Source: JAWLEP01 sp964553045 (GTDB taxonomy: Bacteria > Fermentibacterota > Fermentibacteria > Fermentibacterales > JCC-6). From it: DNA of 64,000 nucleotides. The stretch spans positions 1-64,000 of the forward strand of contig CAZKJG010000010.1 of the NCBI GenBank assembly GCA_964553045.1. The letters are read 5' to 3'. Every line of letters begins with the position of its first letter. The stretch's first letter is position 1. The notes beneath the pieces are model-generated. The model worked only from the letters and a program-made list of their open reading frames with translations, did not search any database and had not been told where the DNA came from. Both the position numbers and the translations under genes were made by a program. Positions 51,350-60,021 of this stretch are shown piece after piece.

Positions 51350-51373
51350 GGGCGGGCCCGGCCGGGCCCGCCC
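51350..51373. terminator. GC-only palindrome between convergent genes
   Basis: A perfect 24-base palindrome made only of G and C lies between the HD-GYP-like gene and the convergent repeat lipoprotein. It lacks a T-run, so it may slow polymerase or act with Rho rather than be a classic intrinsic terminator. Confidence 0.4.
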
Positions 51374-51387
51374 CTGCTTGCTTCAGG

Positions 51388-54018
51388 TCAGTGCTGGATG
51401 GTCAGTATGCCCGGGCTGTAGCTGGCCGAGTCGGGCTCGTCCGTCGGGAAGTCCAGCACCCCGTAGATGTAGTAATCACCCTCCGGGACGTCGCTGCAGC
51501 GCCAGTCGTAGCTGTCCTGGTAGCCGGAGGTGACCAGGTCGCTTATGATCTCCTCCAGGCCGCTTCCCGGAAGTGTGTCCGTGTCGTAGTAGAGGTCGAT
51601 GGTCCTGCCCGTCGGGCCGTCGGATATCCACTCGATGGTGAACATGGTGTCCGCCGTAGCGCCGCCGGGGTCCGGTGTGGTGATGTAGAGGTAGAGGTCA
51701 CCGATGGTCAGGGTGCCATCGCTGTAGTCCGAGGTGGTGCTGCCCTGTCCATCGTCCAGCAGGGCGTAGACGTAGTAGCTGCCCGGCTCCACCGTGGTGC
51801 AGTCCCACACGTACTGGTAGTCGTCGTAGGGCAGCCCGGACGTTATGGGCTCCAGGCCGCTTCCCGGGAGCGTATCCGTGTCGTAGTAGAGGTCGATGGT
51901 GGAGCCCGACGGGCCCTCGGCCGCCCACTCCACGGTGTAGATGGAGTCGGTGGTGGCCCCCCAGGACGGGGGCGCGGTCACCGTCACGAAGAAGTACTCG
52001 TGCGATATGGTGAGAGGGCCGTCGCTGTAGTCGGATGCGTATCCATCCACTCCACGTTCGATCCTCTGCGGGTCCGGCCTGCCCCTGTCGGGGTCGTAGA
52101 GGGCCGCGTAGACGTAGTACGAGCCCTCGGGCATGCTGACCGTGTTCCAGACGTAGCTGCCGGTGTTGTCCAGGCCCGAGGCGATGAGCTCGATTCCGCC
52201 GGGCTGGTCGTCCTCGTCCCAGTAGAGGTCGACGAGGCTGGTGGGGCCCCCGCTGGCCTCCCACTCCACCGTGTACGAGGAGTCGGCGCTGGCGCCGTAC
52301 TCCGGGGGCGCGGTGACCTCCATGGTGTAGTTGCTGTGGTCTACGATGAGGCTGCCCTCGCTCCAGCCGCTGCCGGTGCCCCCGGCCCCGTCGTCCACCG
52401 AGCCCCAGAGCCAGTACTCCCCCTCCTCCACGGAGGAGCAGTCCCAGCTGTAGGCACCCACGTTGGGGGTGTCATCGGCGATCTGAACCAGGGTGCCGCC
52501 GGGACCCTCGGTGTCGCTGTAGTAGAGGTCAACCAGGGCGGTGGTGTCCGGGGCGTCGGTCTCCCACTGTATCAGGTAGCTCTCGTCGGCCTCGTCACCC
52601 GAGGGCGGAGGAGCGGTGAAGTCGAAGTAGTACTCGTCCTCGTGGATGACCGTCAGCGGCCCGTCGCTCCAGTCCAGGCCTATTCCACGGGTCTCACCCA
52701 CCACGGCCAGGACGTAGTAGATGCCTTCCTCCACCCCGCTGGTGGCCCACTTGTATGTGCCGGTGTTCTCGGCCTCCTCGGCGATGGTGAAAAGCTCCGC
52801 GCCGGTGGTGTCGGACGCGTAGAAGAGGTCGATGCCCTCGCTGGGCGGGGCGTCGGTGTCCCACATCACGTCGTAGGTGACGTCCGCCGTGTCTCCACCC
52901 GCCGGAGGCGCGGTCACCGTTATGTTGTACTGGCCGCCGTGGGCAACGGTCAGGACGCCGTCGCTGTAGTCGGTGGCCTCCTCCTTGCCCCCGTCGGTGC
53001 CGAAGACTCCGGCCGAGCTGCGGTGGCCGTAGTCCAGTGTGCTGCTCCGACGGAGGGGGCTTACGGAGCTTCCGCCCCGCCTGGAGGTGCTTATGACGCC
53101 GTAGATGTAGTAGTCGCCCTCGGCGACATCCGAGCAGTTCCAGGTGTAGAAGCCGTCGTCGCCCACTGCGGTCTCTATCTCGATCATGCCGTTGTTGGGA
53201 TCCGTGTCATCGTCGTAGTAGAGGCCCACAGTGGCGGAGGGCGGCCCCTCGGAGTCCCACTCGATCGTGTAGAAGTTGTCCGCCTGATCACCGGCGGCGG
53301 GGGGCTGGGTTATGGTGATGGAGAGCTCCAGTGTGCCGTGGTCCACCGCCAGGGTTCCCTCGCTGTAGTCCGAGGCCTGGGCACGGAGCGTATCGCCCTC
53401 GATGACGGCGAAGACGTAGTAGTAGCCCTCATCGACTCCGCTGATGTCCCATGTGTGGCTTCCGTCGTCCTCCAGGTCCGTGGCTATTCCGGTCAGACCG
53501 GAGGAGGAGTCGGTGTCGGTATCGTAGTAGAGGTCCACCGTGGCCTGGGAGGTGAACCCGCTGCTCTCCCAGGTCACCTCGTAGGAGGTGTCGGCCGTGG
53601 CTCCACCGGCGGGAGGTGTGAGGACAAGTATGTCCGGGCCTCCGCTGCCGTGGTCGACGGTGAGCGCGCCGTCGCTGTAGTCGCTGGCGGTGCTCGTCCC
53701 CTCGCTTATCACCGCGCGGACGTAGTACTCGCCCGACGGAACGCTTTCCAGGTTCCACGTGTAGCTTCCGCTGGCGCTCTGCCCGGAGGCTATCTGGGTC
53801 ATGTCACCGCCCGGAGTGGTGTCGGTGTCGTAGTAGAGGGTGACCGAGGCCCCGCTGCCTCCGGAGCCCGACCACTCCACCGTGTAGCTCTGGTCGGCGG
53901 TTGCCCCGCCGGCCCCCGGGCTGGTCACCTCAACCGTGAGGTCGGGGCCGTCGGGGCTGTCACCGCAGCCCGCCGCCAGCATGATCATCAGTATCGCAGC
54001 CGCCGTGTACTTAGCCAT
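51388..54018 (-). CDS. Lipoprotein of eight Ig-like tandem repeats
   Basis: The signal MAKYTAAAILMIMLAAGC ends in a lipobox followed by GDSPDGPD. Eight repeats of about 95-130 residues follow, each opening like VTAPPxxGxxADxSYTVEW, continuing with V-D-L-Y-Y-D-T-D-T-x-P-G-x-G-L and I-A-x-x-x-x-x-x-G-x-Y-x-W, and ending E-G-x-Y-Y-V-Y-A, then x-D-Y-S-D-G-x-L-T-V-x-H. This is a beta-sandwich of Ig or fibronectin type. Repeats 3 and 6 carry Arg-rich insertions just before the D-Y-S-D-G motif. Acidic residues are dense, which suits calcium binding. ATG 54018 follows GGGAGAGACA. It is last in the pilin array and might tether or cap those fibres; the function is unknown. Confidence 0.75.
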   Translation of the reverse strand: MAKYTAAAILMIMLAAGCGDSPDGPDLTVEVTSPGAGGATADQSYTVEWSGSGGSGASVTLYYDTDTTPGGDMTQIASGQSASGSYTWNLESVPSGEYYVRAVISEGTSTASDYSDGALTVDHGSGGPDILVLTPPAGGATADTSYEVTWESSGFTSQATVDLYYDTDTDSSSGLTGIATDLEDDGSHTWDISGVDEGYYYVFAVIEGDTLRAQASDYSEGTLAVDHGTLELSITITQPPAAGDQADNFYTIEWDSEGPPSATVGLYYDDDTDPNNGMIEIETAVGDDGFYTWNCSDVAEGDYYIYGVISTSRRGGSSVSPLRRSSTLDYGHRSSAGVFGTDGGKEEATDYSDGVLTVAHGGQYNITVTAPPAGGDTADVTYDVMWDTDAPPSEGIDLFYASDTTGAELFTIAEEAENTGTYKWATSGVEEGIYYVLAVVGETRGIGLDWSDGPLTVIHEDEYYFDFTAPPPSGDEADESYLIQWETDAPDTTALVDLYYSDTEGPGGTLVQIADDTPNVGAYSWDCSSVEEGEYWLWGSVDDGAGGTGSGWSEGSLIVDHSNYTMEVTAPPEYGASADSSYTVEWEASGGPTSLVDLYWDEDDQPGGIELIASGLDNTGSYVWNTVSMPEGSYYVYAALYDPDRGRPDPQRIERGVDGYASDYSDGPLTISHEYFFVTVTAPPSWGATTDSIYTVEWAAEGPSGSTIDLYYDTDTLPGSGLEPITSGLPYDDYQYVWDCTTVEPGSYYVYALLDDGQGSTTSDYSDGTLTIGDLYLYITTPDPGGATADTMFTIEWISDGPTGRTIDLYYDTDTLPGSGLEEIISDLVTSGYQDSYDWRCSDVPEGDYYIYGVLDFPTDEPDSASYSPGILTIQH

Positions 54019-54031
54019 TGTCTCTCCCGGT

Positions 54032-56968
54032 CTACCTGACATGCACTGGAGCATGTTCCTCGCTCTTCACCGAACGGACCGGCGAGACTCCGAACTCGCC
54101 CTCTGCGGGCATGACCGCTTCCGTCGGTACTCTCCTCACGAAGTCTGCATCACCCCCGCCGGGTGTGTCCAGGGGCAGAGTCACCTCCGGATACCAGGTG
54201 TTGGAGGAGAAGCACCGTATGCTGTCCTGGTTCCAGCCGCCGTAGTTGGAGGAGCCGTCCGCCAGCATCCTCCAGCGGAAGATCACCGTGTTGGAGCCCA
54301 CCAAGCCCAGCCAGGGGTCGAGGTGTATCCTGGTGGTCCACCAGTTGGGGCTTACACCCGTCCAGGCCCCCAGGGTCACCCATGTGGTGTCGGCGATGGT
54401 CTCCCCGTGGGGCGCCATCTCCAGCATGGCCGTGTCGTAGGTGCTCTCGGTGGCCAGATGGTTGAGGAACTGGATGTAGTTGTAGCTCTCCCCGCTGTCG
54501 AAGGAGATCGGAGGCGATACGAGAGCGTTGTGGACGTTGACCTCGTACTCGGTGTCCCACGGGGAGTTTGTGCTCATGTCGTTGCCGGCGGCCAGGCTGC
54601 CGTCGGGCGTGGTAGACGGGTCTGCGTATCCCGGCGGGGTGCTCCAGCCGAACCAGTCCGCGTACTCGGGGTCGGGCCAGCCGTACCAGATGATCTGCGG
54701 CCAGTCGGGGCCCTCCCTCACCCTGGCGTAGTCGATGTTCCAGCCGTCGCCGGTACCGGAGCCGGTGGTGCCGTAGTTGAAGCGCACCTTGATGGTCTTG
54801 CCCGCGTACTCGGTGATGTCTATCACGCAGAAGTTCCAGCTGCTCTTGCTGCCGTCCCAGCCGGCCTCTCCGTCCAGGGCCGGAATGGATGCGGTGTAGT
54901 AGCCCCAGTAGGGTATCGCCAGCTCCCAGGTGGAGGTGTCCTCGTTCCAGATCTTTACGTTGCCGCCGTCGCCTGGGGCCCAGTCGTAGTAGTGGAAGAA
55001 GGCGAAGGAGAGCCGGGTGTCCTCGGGGTACATTGTCAGGTCGAACTCCGGGCTCTCCAGCCAGGCCTTGGTGACGCCGGAGGTGTAGTTCCCCCCGCCG
55101 GACATGGACCAGCACCAGGACTGGTCTGCGGGGCCGGAGGAGGCGTGGTAGTGGTCGTGCTCGGAGGGCTCCCACTCGTCGGTCACGTAGCCGGGGTAGA
55201 CATCGTGGGTCCATCCCGGAATCCCCAGTGCGCCGGTCTCGATGGCGATCTCGTCGTAGCCGATGCCGTCGGAGGCGATCGGGTAGTTGTCGTACTGGGC
55301 GAAGGCGATGCTGAAGGAGGAGTCGAACGGGTAGCTGAAGTCGCGGGAGGCCTGGTCGAGGTCGACCATCACCTCCTGCCATCCGCTCCAGGGCGACGGA
55401 CGGCCCTGTATCCTGTCCTGCAGCAGCGTGTCGCCGGCCGCGTACTCGTAGAGCTCCACGTTGTCGATGGATACGCCGTCGTTGCCGTTGACGGCGACAG
55501 TGCGCTGGTCGTCGTACTGACCGAACAGCACTCGGCAGTTGCTCCAGTCGTACCCGGCGGGAGCCATCGAGTCCAGATCGATGGTCTCGCTGATCCAGCT
55601 TCCCGAGGGGCCGTAGTCGAAGTTCTCGTAGGCCTCGGGAACCCCGACTATTCCGTCGGAGCCGGCCAGTCCCACGAAGTCCCCGTCGTAGCCGCTCTGC
55701 TCCTCGTCGCCCCGGGAGCAGACCTGGAAGCGCAGCTCCAGGTCGGTGCTGCCGGAGTACCCCGAGAGGTCCTGGGTCCACATCACCCTGTTGTGGGAGT
55801 AGTAACCGTCACGGCGGGAGTCCATGTTCAGGTAGTCGCCGTCGGTCGGGTAGGCGTCGGTGATCTCTACATTGCCGTAGGAATCGGTCCAGTACTCCCA
55901 GCCGGCCCTGGGCCAGGCCCGGAAGCCCGAGAAGTCCTCACCGGCTATGTAGTTCTCGTAACCGCCGACTATCTCGGGGAAGAACACGCCGTCCTCGGTG
56001 TCGGACTCGTCTCCCCACTGGTACGTGTAGTAATGGAGCCGAAGGTCGTCGGTGTTCTCGTCGTAGCCCGAGAGGTCTACGGTCCATATGCCGGCGTTGT
56101 GGGAGTAGGAGCCCGACGGGTAGCAGTCCAGCAGCAGCGAGTAGCTGCCCAGGTAGGAGTAGTCGGTGGACCTTCTCACCCGTCCGTTGGACTCTGTGGT
56201 GAAGCTCACCCAGTTGTCGTTCCAGCTGGCCGCAGTCTCGAAGTCCTCCTCCAGTATGGGCTGCCAGATGGTGTCAGCCTCGATGTAGTCCTGGGTGTGG
56301 AAGTTGCTGTAGGTCTCCCAGTCCTCGTTGAAGAAGTCCACGGTGCGGGTCCGTCCCCCCTGTCCGTAGGACCGCATTATCTCCTCGCCCCCCATGCCGG
56401 AGAGCCTGAGGTTGTGAGGCGTGAGGGTGATCTCCACCGGATCCACCGCGTCGGCGCCGCTCCCCAGGAGCACTTGCACCGAGCGGATCATGTCCCTTCC
56501 GGCCTGGGACTCCAGGTCGGAGGAGCCAAGCTCCCGACCGTAGTCATCGGTGTAGACCAGGCCAAGCCTGTCCACCGCATCACTGCGCATGAGCACCTGA
56601 CCGGAGGCGTCGGCAATCAGGACACCCCCGTCCTCGGCCATGCCGACGGTCAGGGTGTCCGAGGCCTCGAACCGGTCCAGGTCGCCCAGATTGGCGACGA
56701 AGGTCATGCTCCCGGCCTCCGCCTCGATCACCGGATGCCAGCCGTCTGCGCCGGGCAGTGCGGTACCCGTGCAGCCGGCATTGCCCAGGACCGATTCTAT
56801 GCGGTCCGCTACCCGTCTCAGCTCAAGCTGGCTCGCGTTGGCCTCGTTGACCTTCTCCGCCGCGTCCCTTCCGCTGAGGAAGAAAGCGTATACGGCGGCA
56901 AGGACAATCCCGAGGACCGCCATTACGATCACCAGCTCGGTCAGTGTGAACGCTCTTCTCTTAGTCAT
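54032..56968 (-). CDS. Giant pseudopilin, 978 residues, with beta-sandwich passenger
   Basis: The N-terminus is a class III prepilin leader: MTKRRA cut before FTLTELVIVMAVLGIVLAAV, with Glu at +5. PilW-like features continue to about residue 150 (LELRRVADRIESVLGNAGC; LDRFEASDTLTVG). The remaining 800 residues are several extracellular jelly-roll-like domains, reminiscent of MAM or choice-of-anchor domains: YSHNAGIWTVDLSGYDENTD, YYSHNRVMWTQDLSGYSGST and LESPEFDLTMYPEDTRLSFA, each with DGFE-type turns. Minor pilins are usually 150-350 residues, so most of the protein would project from a pilus tip. ATG 56968 is followed by about 3 kb without interruption. Confidence 0.8.
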   Translation of the reverse strand: MTKRRAFTLTELVIVMAVLGIVLAAVYAFFLSGRDAAEKVNEANASQLELRRVADRIESVLGNAGCTGTALPGADGWHPVIEAEAGSMTFVANLGDLDRFEASDTLTVGMAEDGGVLIADASGQVLMRSDAVDRLGLVYTDDYGRELGSSDLESQAGRDMIRSVQVLLGSGADAVDPVEITLTPHNLRLSGMGGEEIMRSYGQGGRTRTVDFFNEDWETYSNFHTQDYIEADTIWQPILEEDFETAASWNDNWVSFTTESNGRVRRSTDYSYLGSYSLLLDCYPSGSYSHNAGIWTVDLSGYDENTDDLRLHYYTYQWGDESDTEDGVFFPEIVGGYENYIAGEDFSGFRAWPRAGWEYWTDSYGNVEITDAYPTDGDYLNMDSRRDGYYSHNRVMWTQDLSGYSGSTDLELRFQVCSRGDEEQSGYDGDFVGLAGSDGIVGVPEAYENFDYGPSGSWISETIDLDSMAPAGYDWSNCRVLFGQYDDQRTVAVNGNDGVSIDNVELYEYAAGDTLLQDRIQGRPSPWSGWQEVMVDLDQASRDFSYPFDSSFSIAFAQYDNYPIASDGIGYDEIAIETGALGIPGWTHDVYPGYVTDEWEPSEHDHYHASSGPADQSWCWSMSGGGNYTSGVTKAWLESPEFDLTMYPEDTRLSFAFFHYYDWAPGDGGNVKIWNEDTSTWELAIPYWGYYTASIPALDGEAGWDGSKSSWNFCVIDITEYAGKTIKVRFNYGTTGSGTGDGWNIDYARVREGPDWPQIIWYGWPDPEYADWFGWSTPPGYADPSTTPDGSLAAGNDMSTNSPWDTEYEVNVHNALVSPPISFDSGESYNYIQFLNHLATESTYDTAMLEMAPHGETIADTTWVTLGAWTGVSPNWWTTRIHLDPWLGLVGSNTVIFRWRMLADGSSNYGGWNQDSIRCFSSNTWYPEVTLPLDTPGGGDADFVRRVPTEAVMPAEGEFGVSPVRSVKSEEHAPVHVR

Positions 56969-57032
56969 CCCCGCCTCACCTCACTTCTGTGCCGGCGGGG
57001 CCGACCCCGCCGAATACACCGGATTTCTGCCA

Positions 57033-58454
57033 TCAGAACATATCATCGTCGATGCTTCCGTTCCCGTAATCCGCGTCCTGCCGCCAGGACAGCATCATCC
57101 ATCTGCCCAGCGGGGGGAATCCCGGAGGGTGCACCCCTGCGAGTCCCCTGTCGTATGTAAGCCTCAGGTCGTATCCGCTCCCGAAGGATCCCGTCCTTCC
57201 GAATCTCCTCTGGGTCAGGCTCCCCGTGACGCTCAGCCTGAGCATCTCCGGCAGGGACCCCGGATCCTGCGCCCGCAGCCTTCCGGCGGGAGCGGCCAGT
57301 ACCGCCCTCACCCCCAGGTTGCGGTCGGTCTCTATGTCCCACGGGTCGGGCCAGTCGGGCTGCCCGTAAAGGTCCGGATCCCTGGCGATGACGATGTCCC
57401 CCATGGTCACCAGGGCCAGCGGGCCCCCGGTGGATACTGTGGGCCCATCCACCTGACCCGCTATGTAGATATCACCCTTTGAATAAATGGTCAGGGTGCT
57501 CTCCGGACGCCTGCGGGTCTTGACGTAGAGGGGGCTGATCGATCTCTGCTGGACCAGGGCGGATACCCCCCGAATGTCTATCGTGTCCGCCGGTTCCTCC
57601 GGGCTCCGCCTGAGGTACGCCCACTCCCCGTCCAGTATCAGCCTGCCCCCCCGGCTCAAGGAGACGTACTCGCCGGGGGCCAGTGCGCCGATCCCGTCTG
57701 AGAAACGTTCCCGCATCAGGTCGAAGCTGATCGAATCGGCCCTGTCGGACCAGTAGGGCCTGCCCTGGCGAAGGGTGGCGTAGGGACGTACCCATACGGC
57801 GCTGCCCTCCGGGTGGGGGGAGCGGGCGGGGCCGCAGTCGGCGAAGTGGAACCCCCCTTCCGCGGTGGTGGAGGCCCTTGCCACATAGGGATCACCGGCG
57901 GAATCCGGAGTGGAGCTGGAGAAGTGTATCTTCCCGTTGCAGTGCAGCGGACCGTCCAGGTGGTAGCCGTCGGTGAGGAGCCCCCTGGGCAGGTCCTCGT
58001 CGCACAGCAGTATGTAGCGGGAGGGGTAGTCCTGGGCCGCCCTCACCACAACGTCCCGGGTGAGGCCGCCGACCATTCCCCGGCTGCGTATCTCCACCAG
58101 GCCGTTGTCCCGGCCTCCGGAGGAGTTGCTGGGGTCTACGATCACCCGCACCCTTGCGCCGGAGCCGGGAAGCCCTATCCACTGGGCGCTGTCCCCCTCC
58201 ATCTCCAGGGCGAAGGGCCCTATACCCTCTACGAGCCCGGGCTCGGCGGCCAGAACGTGCATCGCCAGCATGGCCCCGGCCTCCGCGGCCTTGAGCGAGC
58301 GCAGACGCCGGCTGGAGTGCAGCTGGGAGTCGGCGTTGGCCTTGAACAGCACGAAGGCCGCCCCCACCAGGACGAACAGAGCCAGTCCCAGAGCGAAGGC
58401 AACGGCCAGCGCCGCACCGCGGCGTCCGGCCCTGCCCTTTTCTTGGCTCATCAT
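57033..58454 (-). CDS. PilX-like pseudopilin, 473 residues (DUF4900-like)
   Basis: The first 60 residues carry a single helix with PilX/GspK-style text: GRRGAALAVAFALGLALFVL, then HSSRRLRSLKAAEAGAMLAM, where A-x-x-A-E-A-G is the hallmark of PilX-type minor pilins. The body has beta strands and Asp/Gly turns (LLCDEDLPRGLLTDGYHLDG; GPLHCNGKIHFSSSTP; TLTIYSKGDIYIAGQVDGP; GPLALVTMGDIVIARDPDL), the last a beta-helix-like repeat seen in DUF4900 proteins. PilX-type proteins lack the strict prepilin cleavage site, as here. An ATG at 58451 or a TTG at 58481 is also possible. Confidence 0.72.
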   Translation of the reverse strand: MMSQEKGRAGRRGAALAVAFALGLALFVLVGAAFVLFKANADSQLHSSRRLRSLKAAEAGAMLAMHVLAAEPGLVEGIGPFALEMEGDSAQWIGLPGSGARVRVIVDPSNSSGGRDNGLVEIRSRGMVGGLTRDVVVRAAQDYPSRYILLCDEDLPRGLLTDGYHLDGPLHCNGKIHFSSSTPDSAGDPYVARASTTAEGGFHFADCGPARSPHPEGSAVWVRPYATLRQGRPYWSDRADSISFDLMRERFSDGIGALAPGEYVSLSRGGRLILDGEWAYLRRSPEEPADTIDIRGVSALVQQRSISPLYVKTRRRPESTLTIYSKGDIYIAGQVDGPTVSTGGPLALVTMGDIVIARDPDLYGQPDWPDPWDIETDRNLGVRAVLAAPAGRLRAQDPGSLPEMLRLSVTGSLTQRRFGRTGSFGSGYDLRLTYDRGLAGVHPPGFPPLGRWMMLSWRQDADYGNGSIDDDMF

Positions 58455-58491
58455 CTTCTTCGGCCTCTTCCTTCCTTTCAATCCCCCCGGA

Positions 58492-60006
58492 TCAGTAGTC
58501 GTCGTACTGAATCGTCTCGGTGTCCAGGTCCGGTCTCTCCTCCCAGTAGACCGTGCCCCACTTGCCCGTCTGCGGGAAGTACGGCGGGTGCATGGTCATC
58601 AGCCGGGTGTCGTAGTGTATGACCGAGTTCAGCCCCGCCCCCGAGGTGGTGGTGTAGCCCTCGTTGTTCACGATGTAGCCGCCCACGAGGTTGAAATCGG
58701 ACATGGGGCTGGGCTCCCAGTACTTCTCGGCCCTGAACTCGCCGGAGAGGGCCATGACCACCGCGTCGTAGGTGACGCTCCGCGTACCCGCCGGCAGACC
58801 CATGTCGATGTTGTACGGCGTAGCCCAGTCGCCCATTCCGTTGTCATCGGGGTCGTCGGCCATCACCAGATCGCCGTAGACCGTTATCAGGCCCAGCATG
58901 CACTTGTTATCGGGGTCGTCCATGTCCTCGTTGGCGTACCAGAGCGGCCCGTAGGGCCAGATGTCCCCGTTGCAGCCGATGGTGAGAAGCGAGTCCACCC
59001 CCAGGGTGTCGATGAACTCGGCATCCGGGTCCCCCTTGATCCAGAGCTGCTCGCCAGCGCCGTTCTCCACCCATATCACCCTGTTGTCCAGGGCGGTGTC
59101 GGCGATGCAGTAGGAGTACTCCGCGCCTCCAGGGGTCCTGGCCCATATGCTGTCCGCGCCCACTATCATCCGGGTGCCGTCGGGGAGGTCGGGGTACAGC
59201 GAGCCGTCGAAGTAGATGCCGCCGCTCTGCGCGGCGTCCCTGGCCGCCTGCCAGTTCACCTCGGTGGGCCCGAACGGAATGGGCTCGGCGCCGAGCTCGA
59301 AGTAGGGGGGGCCCAGCAGCATCCGCTCGTAGGGCTCGAGGTAGAGGTCGGTCAGTGGATGGGGGGTGGTGGCGTGGGTGCTTCCCCATCCGGCCACGTA
59401 GTAGTCGGAGGTCAGCTGGAAGGAGTAGAACCAGGGGTCGTTGTTCCTTCCGGGGCTGTTGCTGACCACGCGGACCGGGTCGTTGGCGAAGAACGGGCCG
59501 TCGAAGCGGTAGCCGTCGGCATAGGCTCCGGTTATGTCCGGCTCGTCCAGGAAGCAGGCGAACCGGGCGAAGTTCTCCGGCATCACTGCCGTCTCCATGC
59601 CGTAGGTCTGAAAGCCCGACTTGGTTGGTATCCTGGCCAGGCCCCTGACCGCGTATGCGTTGGCCGTGGACACCTGCTCGTTGCGGTTGTTGGGGTCCAC
59701 GTAGACGATCACCTCGCCCAGGTCACCCGGCAGGTCGAACCATACCTCGGGGTTGGCGTCGCCCAGAAAGGCCTGGGCGGAGTCGCCGCCGGGAACATCC
59801 GCCCCCTCCATGATCATGTGGACTGCCAGGCTGGTACCCGCCTCGGCCGAGTACCGCGCCTGCATGTTGTTGCGCTTCCAGACGAATGACTGGGTATTCG
59901 ACTGGAAGAGGACGAACAGCCCTGCGACCAGTATGGAGAGAACCAGACCGAACACCAACACCAGGGCCAGTGCCGAGCCTCTCTCCTCTCTTCGTGAAAG
60001 CAGCAT
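58492..60006 (-). CDS. PilX-like pseudopilin, 504 residues (DUF4900-like)
   Basis: This paralogue of the neighbouring gene has EERGSALALVLVFGLVLSIL and then NNMQARYSAEAGTSLAVHMI (A-E-A-G). Its body shares GYRFDGPFFANDPVRVVSNS, MLGLITVYGDLVMADDPDDN and VVMALSGEFRAEKYWEPSP with the companion in order, not in detail. The two look like an old tandem duplication. ATG 60006 follows GGGAGG by eight bases and is preferred over GTG 60015. It lies 16 bases after the giant pilin stop, so cotranscription is likely. Confidence 0.72.
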   Translation of the reverse strand: MLLSRREERGSALALVLVFGLVLSILVAGLFVLFQSNTQSFVWKRNNMQARYSAEAGTSLAVHMIMEGADVPGGDSAQAFLGDANPEVWFDLPGDLGEVIVYVDPNNRNEQVSTANAYAVRGLARIPTKSGFQTYGMETAVMPENFARFACFLDEPDITGAYADGYRFDGPFFANDPVRVVSNSPGRNNDPWFYSFQLTSDYYVAGWGSTHATTPHPLTDLYLEPYERMLLGPPYFELGAEPIPFGPTEVNWQAARDAAQSGGIYFDGSLYPDLPDGTRMIVGADSIWARTPGGAEYSYCIADTALDNRVIWVENGAGEQLWIKGDPDAEFIDTLGVDSLLTIGCNGDIWPYGPLWYANEDMDDPDNKCMLGLITVYGDLVMADDPDDNGMGDWATPYNIDMGLPAGTRSVTYDAVVMALSGEFRAEKYWEPSPMSDFNLVGGYIVNNEGYTTTSGAGLNSVIHYDTRLMTMHPPYFPQTGKWGTVYWEERPDLDTETIQYDDY

Positions 60007-60021
60007 TTCTAGCACCTCCCT

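Noticed and set aside
51328..54039. Long open frame on the plus strand opposite the repeat lipoprotein (903 codons)
   Set aside because: It is the GC-rich antisense shadow of the lipoprotein: periodic Val/Gly/Arg-rich text with no domain, no start site and no signal. The minus-strand frame has a lipobox and regular repeats.
56992..57011. GC-rich hairpin between the giant pilin and the PilX-like gene as a terminator
   Set aside because: The 8-bp stem has no T-run on the minus strand, and the genes look co-transcribed. It may only be a pause or an mRNA-stabilising hairpin.
53936..57160. Long plus-strand open frame (1074 codons) opposite the giant pilin
   Set aside because: It mirrors the pilin codons and has no recognisable domain; the minus-strand frame has a prepilin leader.
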